From assembly GCA_947175805.1 (NCBI GenBank), contig CAMWOF010000068.1, positions 1 to 9,935 on the forward strand: a stretch of DNA of 9,935 bases, read 5' to 3'. Below the pieces are notes generated by a model. The model did not search any database, had not been told where the DNA came from, and saw only the letters and a list, made by a program, of their open reading frames with translations. Positions 6,370 to 9,935 of this stretch are shown here, piece by piece. Within the stretch, counting starts at the first letter, position 1. Every line of letters starts with the position of its first letter. The DNA is from an uncultured Clostridiaceae bacterium. Its GTDB lineage: Bacteria; Bacillota; Clostridia; Lachnospirales; Lachnospiraceae. A program made the translations under genes and the position numbers.

Positions 6370-7082
6370 GTATGCCACCTCGCAGTCTTAAACTGGTACT
6401 CAATATATGCCTCCCGCAGCAAGGTTCTTCTGCTCCGGCCTACAGGTATCTTAACGCCACAGCATTTTATGATGACTGCATTGGCAATGCTGTCTACATA
6501 TGCCAAATTCACCAGATAAGATTTATGGCACCGAAAAAATCCATAACACTCCAATGCCTGCTCCCATTCACCGATTCCTCTTGCGGCAATGACATTGTCC
6601 TGATTTTTTATATAAATATGACTGTATGCCCGCTCAGCCTGCATGTATATGATATCATTTAGCAGCACACGCACCCTGCAATTCTTAATATCTGTAATCT
6701 CAAGCTCCCGGAAACAGTCCTGAAAACTACTGACCTGATGCAGCATATCAAATAATTTTGTTTTATTCACCGGCTTTATCAGGTAGCCGCTGACATAAAT
6801 GCCAAATGCATCCTGCATATAATTCTCATATCCCGTGACAAAAATAATCTGGCTTTGGATATGCCTGCTCTGCAGCCTGTCCCTGACATCAAGCCCGTTT
6901 AATCCCGGCATATCTATATCAAGCAAAATGATATCCCATTTTATGTCATATAAGCTTTCCAGCAGCGCTTCCCCCGACTGGAACAAGACAATATCACACT
7001 GCTGCTCAAAAAAATCCATACAGCATGTTTCCAACTCTGTCGCATAGTATGTATCATCATCACAGATTGCTATCTTTTGCAT
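6366..7082 (-). CDS. LytTR-family response regulator (AgrA-like)
   Basis: This 238-residue DNA-binding regulator is the partner of the adjacent kinase. The receiver domain (about 1-120) has the acidic pocket DDD (8-10), the phospho-acceptor Asp55 in LLDIDMPG, Thr83 and the LIKP lysine (Lys103). The LytTR domain (about 130-235) has the family signatures FFRCHKSYLVNL (182-193) and GVKIPVGRSRR (209-219), and it binds paired direct repeats in DNA. The ATG is preceded by GGGGAGG at four to five bases, a strong ribosome binding site. The stop overlaps the kinase start by four bases. The regulator gene comes first in the operon. The most likely target visible here is the repeat pair in front of the tad operon, and no such repeats lie before its own promoter. 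Confidence 0.93.
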   Translation of the reverse strand: MQKIAICDDDTYYATELETCCMDFFEQQCDIVLFQSGEALLESLYDIKWDIILLDIDMPGLNGLDVRDRLQSRHIQSQIIFVTGYENYMQDAFGIYVSGYLIKPVNKTKLFDMLHQVSSFQDCFRELEITDIKNCRVRVLLNDIIYMQAERAYSHIYIKNQDNVIAARGIGEWEQALECYGFFRCHKSYLVNLAYVDSIANAVIIKCCGVKIPVGRSRRTLLREAYIEYQFKTARWHT

Positions 7083-7132
7083 AAATCCTCCCCCCTATGT
7101 ATTTGTATTGCCATTACACTTATTTATCAAAT

Positions 7133-7160
7133 ATTATACAGATTTTTTCCACTTTTACAA
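7133..7160 (-). promoter_or_regulatory. Sigma-A promoter of the regulator-kinase operon
   Basis: The minus strand shows a perfect TATAAT -10 (7133-7138) and TTGTAA as -35 (7155-7160, four of six matches), 16 bases apart. Transcription would start near 7126, giving a leader of about 45 bases. I see no LytTR-like repeats around it, so direct autoregulation is not evident. Confidence 0.7.
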
Positions 7161-7179
7161 CCAAAACCATGATGATACC

Positions 7180-7208
7180 AAAAGAGACCCGGCAGGATGC
7201 CGAGTCTC
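7180..7208 (-). terminator. Intrinsic terminator after transketolase
   Basis: GAGACTCGGCA and TGCCGGGTCTC form an 11-bp stem with one G-T wobble and a three-base loop on the minus strand (7184-7208), followed by TTTT (7180-7183). The stem begins eight bases after the transketolase stop codon. Confidence 0.85.
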
Positions 7209-7216
7209 ACAAATGC

Positions 7217-9205
7217 TTATAACTCAATATTCTTAAATGCCTCTACCACCCGGTCAACAGTAATGCCGAAATGAGCAAAAAGCTGCTCTCCCGGAGCGGA
7301 TGCGCCAAAGCCTGTCATTGTCACGGTTTTTCCATCCAGACCCACATATCTTCCCCATCCGAAATCAGACAATGCCTCCACCGCAACTCTGGCACGGACA
7401 TTTGGAGGAAGCACATGCTCCCGGTATTCCTGCGGCTGCACCTCGAACACATCCATGGAAGGCATACTGACCACCCGGACATCGCTGCCCTGTGCCATTA
7501 ATCTTTCCTTCGCCTCCATGGCAAGCTGTACCTCAGAGCCGGTGGCAATAAGAATCCCGTCAGGAACCTCCTTCTCGCTGTCGGCTATAATATACCCGCC
7601 CCTAAGCGCCTCCTTGGAGGAACCGGAGAGCTGTGGCAGATTTTGTCTGGAAAGCACCAACGCAGTAGGCGTCTGCTTTGCTGTCACTGCATGATACCAT
7701 GCTGCCGCTGTCTCTGTGGCATCCGCCGGCCGGAACACATGGAAATTCGGCAAAGAGCGCAGCATTGCCAATTGCTCAATCGGCTCATGCGTAGGACCAT
7801 CCTCACCTACACCGATGCTGTCATGAGTCAGCACATAAATAGACGGAATCCCCATCAGTGCAGAAAGCCGTGCCATCGGTTTTACATAATCACTGAACAC
7901 AAAGAATGTAGATACATAGCTCTTCAATCCACCGTGCAGTGTAATACCGTTTCCAATAGCCGCCATGGCAATCTCCCTGACACCAAAATGCAGATTTTTG
8001 CCCTCATAGTTATCTCTGGAGAAATTCCCCATGCCCTTCATGTCCGTCTTGGTAGAAGGCGCCAAATCCGCTGCACCGCCAAACATATTCGGCACGACAT
8101 TCTTTATTATATTTAATATATTTCCTGAAACATTTCTGGTGGCCGCCGCACCCTCCGGCACCTCCCAGAACTCCTGAAGGTCATAGAGCAGTGCCCCTCT
8201 GTCCTCATCATAGTAGGTATCCCAGAGCGCCTTCATCTCAGGGTACTTCTCACAGTATTCAGAAAAAAGCTCATTCCATGCCGCTTCTGCAGCGATTCCC
8301 TGCTCCGCCAGCTTAGAAAAATTATCATATACATCCTGAGGCACAGTGAACGACTCCGCCTCTGTCCAGCCCAAATTCTCCCGGAGTGCAGCTACATTCT
8401 CAACCCCCAGCGGTTCCCCATGGGCGCTTGCCTTGCCCTCTTTTGCCGGACAGCCAAAGCCAATTTTCGTCTTTACCTCTATCATGGACGGTCTCGTTTT
8501 ATCCTTTTTCGCCTCGCAGATGGCAGCGGCAATCTCCTCTAAATCATTACCGTACTCCACCCGCAGGGTCTGGAATCCAAACGCTTCAAATCTTTTTGCA
8601 ACATTCTCCGTAAAAGCGATATCCGTACCGCCCTCGATGGAAATATTATTGGAATCATAAAGCACAATCAGCTTGCCGAGTCCTAAGGTTCCTGCTAGGG
8701 AAAATGCCTCGTAGGAAATGCCCTCCATCATGCAGCCGTCGCCGCCTAATACATAAGTATAATGGTCAACCACAGGAAAATCTTCTTTATTAAAGGTTGC
8801 GGCTAAATGCGCCTCCGCCATCGCCATACCCACAGCCATCGCCATGCCTGCCCCTAAGGGACCGGTGGTCGCCTCCACACCCGTTGTATGGCGATACTCA
8901 GGATGCCCCGGTGTCAGGGAATCTAATTGGCGAAATTCCTTCAAATCCTCCACTGTCAGACCGTAGCCAAACAAGTGAAGCAGAGAATACAGCAGAGCGG
9001 AACCATGACCGCCGGACAGTATAAACCGGTCTCTGTTCACCCAATTCGGATTCTTTGGGTTGTGGAGCATATGTCTCGCCCACAGCTCATATGCCATCGC
9101 CGCAGACCCCAGCGGAAGTCCCGGATGCCCGGAATTTGCCTTCTGAATCATATCCGCAGATAAAACACGAATTGCGTTCACTGACTTCATATCCATTGTA
9201 CTCAT
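7217..9205 (-). CDS. tkt: Transketolase
   Basis: This is a complete 662-residue thiamine-diphosphate enzyme, the usual bacterial length. It moves two-carbon ketol units between sugar phosphates in the non-oxidative pentose phosphate pathway, supplying ribose and erythrose phosphates in the cytoplasm. Visible motifs include GHPG (26-29) and the cofactor-binding GDGCMMEG (155-162) with the DSNN segment (184-187). The AHGEPLG loop follows (261-267), then catalytic Glu411 in HFGVREIAMAA and the second signature GEDGPTHEP (467-475). A C-terminal transketolase domain completes the protein. The ATG at 9205 has GGAGG six bases upstream, although in-frame ATGs at residues 4 and 6 are possible starts. 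It is flanked by its own promoter and terminator, so it is a single-gene unit not functionally tied to the pilus locus. Confidence 0.97.
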   Translation of the reverse strand: MSTMDMKSVNAIRVLSADMIQKANSGHPGLPLGSAAMAYELWARHMLHNPKNPNWVNRDRFILSGGHGSALLYSLLHLFGYGLTVEDLKEFRQLDSLTPGHPEYRHTTGVEATTGPLGAGMAMAVGMAMAEAHLAATFNKEDFPVVDHYTYVLGGDGCMMEGISYEAFSLAGTLGLGKLIVLYDSNNISIEGGTDIAFTENVAKRFEAFGFQTLRVEYGNDLEEIAAAICEAKKDKTRPSMIEVKTKIGFGCPAKEGKASAHGEPLGVENVAALRENLGWTEAESFTVPQDVYDNFSKLAEQGIAAEAAWNELFSEYCEKYPEMKALWDTYYDEDRGALLYDLQEFWEVPEGAAATRNVSGNILNIIKNVVPNMFGGAADLAPSTKTDMKGMGNFSRDNYEGKNLHFGVREIAMAAIGNGITLHGGLKSYVSTFFVFSDYVKPMARLSALMGIPSIYVLTHDSIGVGEDGPTHEPIEQLAMLRSLPNFHVFRPADATETAAAWYHAVTAKQTPTALVLSRQNLPQLSGSSKEALRGGYIIADSEKEVPDGILIATGSEVQLAMEAKERLMAQGSDVRVVSMPSMDVFEVQPQEYREHVLPPNVRARVAVEALSDFGWGRYVGLDGKTVTMTGFGASAPGEQLFAHFGITVDRVVEAFKNIEL

Positions 9206-9225
9206 GTTATTCCTCCATAAATTAT

Positions 9226-9254
9226 TCTATAATCATCGCCTGTTTTCATCTCAA
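9226..9254 (-). promoter_or_regulatory. Possible sigma-A promoter of tkt
   Basis: The minus strand reads TTGAGA (9249-9254, five of six matches) and TATAGA (9226-9231, four of six), with a 17-base spacer. Transcription would begin near 9219, leaving a very short leader of about 14 bases that starts close to the GGAGG ribosome binding site. The short leader makes the call tentative. Confidence 0.45.
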
Positions 9255-9353
9255 AGCATGTATCCTTCCAATAGCTGTATCCATCGCAAATATCCATGCC
9301 TGCCGATTTATCATTCTAACATGGAAAACTCAAGATATCAATAGGCACAACAG

Positions 9354-9385
9354 AAAAAAGCCCCTGCCACATAATGGGCAGAGGC
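9354..9385 (-). terminator. Intrinsic terminator after the DUF1858 gene
   Basis: GCCTCTGCC and GGCAGGGGC pair over nine positions (one G-T wobble) around an eight-base loop on the minus strand (9360-9385). TTTTTT follows at 9354-9359. It separates the DUF1858 gene from tkt. Confidence 0.85.
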
Positions 9386-9439
9386 TTCTCGAAAACGGCA
9401 TATACCGTATCCGTCCCGCCGCAAAGCAGACACGTCAGC

Positions 9440-9652
9440 CTACTTATTAGACAAGTAGTTATTAATCGTACCTAAAAGCTCGTCACAATCCATGCCGTGC
9501 ACCATGCACGCTTCCTCTAAGCTCTCCCCTTGGGCAGACGGACATCCCGGACAGTGCATACCCCCCGCCATGAGAATTGCCGCAATTCCCGGATCCACGG
9601 TTAAAATCTCCCCAATCAGCATATCCTTCGTAATTTCCTTTGTCATCTCCAT
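9440..9652 (-). CDS. Small DUF1858 protein with a Cys-Pro-Gly-Cys redox-disulfide motif
   Basis: This 70-residue single-domain protein matches DUF1858, also described as the hybrid-cluster-protein-associated redox disulfide domain. Diagnostic features are ITKDMLIGEILTVDP near the start, a glycine-rich turn (AGGMHCPGCP) with a CxxC pair at residues 34 and 37, and the ESLEEACMVHGMD helix with a further Cys. In other proteins the domain is fused to or encoded near hybrid cluster and related redox enzymes. The free-standing form is common in anaerobes, and its exact role is unknown. I chose ATG 9652, not the open frame from 9811, because AAGGAGG lies seven bases upstream and the family homology begins here. 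It has its own promoter and terminator. A thiol-disulfide or metal-binding role is inferred from the CxxC. Confidence 0.88.
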   Translation of the reverse strand: MEMTKEITKDMLIGEILTVDPGIAAILMAGGMHCPGCPSAQGESLEEACMVHGMDCDELLGTINNYLSNK

Positions 9653-9697
9653 GATAGTTCCTCCTTCTTCTATAAAACAGATTGTTCCTGCTGCGTA

Positions 9698-9707
9698 TTG
9701 TATACAA
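9698..9707. promoter_or_regulatory. TTGTATACAA palindrome in the DUF1858 leader
   Basis: This perfect 10-bp palindrome shares its TGTATACA core with a second copy at 9873-9880. The same core occurs in operators of the GntR family, for example the Bacillus subtilis gluconate repressor site. It lies about 70 bases downstream of the proposed DUF1858 start point, where a bound repressor could act as a roadblock. Its role is inferred. Confidence 0.35.
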
Positions 9708-9782
9708 AAATACAGGCTGTCAGCACGCCATATAGGAATATTTCCCAATCCCTTACATTTTCTAGTATGCCAAACACTGTGC

Positions 9783-9811
9783 ATTATAATACATAGCAAC
9801 TGCTTTTTCAA
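9783..9811 (-). promoter_or_regulatory. Sigma-A promoter of the DUF1858 gene
   Basis: The minus strand has TTGAAA (9806-9811, five of six matches), a 17-base spacer and a perfect TATAAT (9783-9788). Transcription would start near 9776, giving a leader of about 124 bases that contains the TTGTATACAA palindrome. No other strong promoter is seen between here and the gene. Confidence 0.7.
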
Positions 9812-9866
9812 GGATTACATGTACATTTTGTACTAAAAAAAATACATGGATTGCGATGAAAATGAA

Positions 9867-9895
9867 TTGACGTGTATACAATATCCATTTATAAT
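9867..9895 (+). promoter_or_regulatory. Rightward sigma-A promoter overlapping a palindrome
   Basis: The plus strand has TTGACG (9867-9872, five of six matches), a 17-base spacer and a perfect TATAAT (9890-9895). The palindrome TGTATACA (9873-9880) begins in the first base of the spacer, an ideal repressor position. Transcription would start near 9902. AAGGTGG at 9912-9918 could be a ribosome binding site, but no well-spaced ATG appears before the window ends, so the gene itself is out of view. Confidence 0.75.
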
Positions 9896-9935
9896 AGAAC
9901 CATAGAAATTCAAGGTGGAACAACATATCAGACAT

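Noticed and set aside
7643..8116. A 157-codon open frame on the plus strand
   Set aside because: It is antisense to the highly conserved transketolase coding sequence, has no convincing ribosome binding site and a low-complexity, His/Arg/Cys-rich composition typical of a shadow frame.
9390..9420. Small inverted repeat ACGG/CCGT followed by TTTT after the DUF1858 gene
   Set aside because: The stem is only four base pairs, and the stronger terminator lies just downstream.
9653..9811. N-terminal extension of the DUF1858 protein to 9811
   Set aside because: The DUF1858 homology and the AAGGAGG site both point to ATG 9652, and the extension contains the promoter-proximal leader and palindrome.
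1..9935. CRISPR arrays, insertion sequences, tRNA or rRNA genes
   Set aside because: No regularly spaced repeats, transposase frames with terminal inverted repeats, or recognisable RNA gene sequences were seen.

Overview
The window looks like chromosomal DNA of a low-to-mid GC Gram-positive anaerobe of the class Clostridia, most likely a Lachnospiraceae-type gut commensal. The evidence is strong purine-rich Shine-Dalgarno sites, sigma-A promoters with 16-17 bp spacers, intrinsic terminators, a Clostridia-style tadZ-A-B-C-flp gene order, a GHKL/LytTR two-component pair and a stand-alone DUF1858 redox-disulfide protein. This is inferred from gene content; I cannot name the species. Every complete gene lies on the minus strand, so the window reads right to left.

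Right part (about 9935 to 7184): divergent sigma-A promoters sit at the right edge. One fires rightward into a gene outside the window. The other fires leftward into a 70-residue DUF1858 protein that ends at an intrinsic terminator. Two TGTATACA-core palindromes in this region suggest a GntR-type operator. A complete transketolase gene (tkt) follows, with its own promoter and terminator.

Middle part (about 7160 to 4949): a two-gene operon encodes a LytTR response regulator and an AgrC-like GHKL histidine kinase, overlapping by GTGA. It has a clear promoter and a strong terminator. No agrB or agrD gene accompanies it. Seventeen bases beyond the terminator hairpin are two perfect 12-bp direct repeats with a 20-bp period. 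They resemble a LytTR binding site and are spaced correctly to activate a promoter for the next operon.

Left part (about 4917 to 1): a Tad (tight adherence, type IVc) pilus operon. An untranslated leader of about 350 nt precedes it. The leader can form several hairpins, including a stem next to the tadZ ribosome binding site and an alternative pairing that would hide that site. Then come tadZ, tadA, tadB, tadC, a Flp-type pilin, a small two-helix membrane protein and the first codons of another gene at the edge. tadZ has an unusual P-loop lacking both expected lysines. Base composition falls sharply from tadA to tadB-tadC-flp. No prepilin peptidase, TadE/F or CpaB gene is visible, so the locus probably continues to the left.

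Working model (inference): the kinase-regulator pair senses an unknown signal, the LytTR regulator binds the repeats and switches on the Tad pilus operon, and the folded leader adds a second layer of control at tadZ translation.
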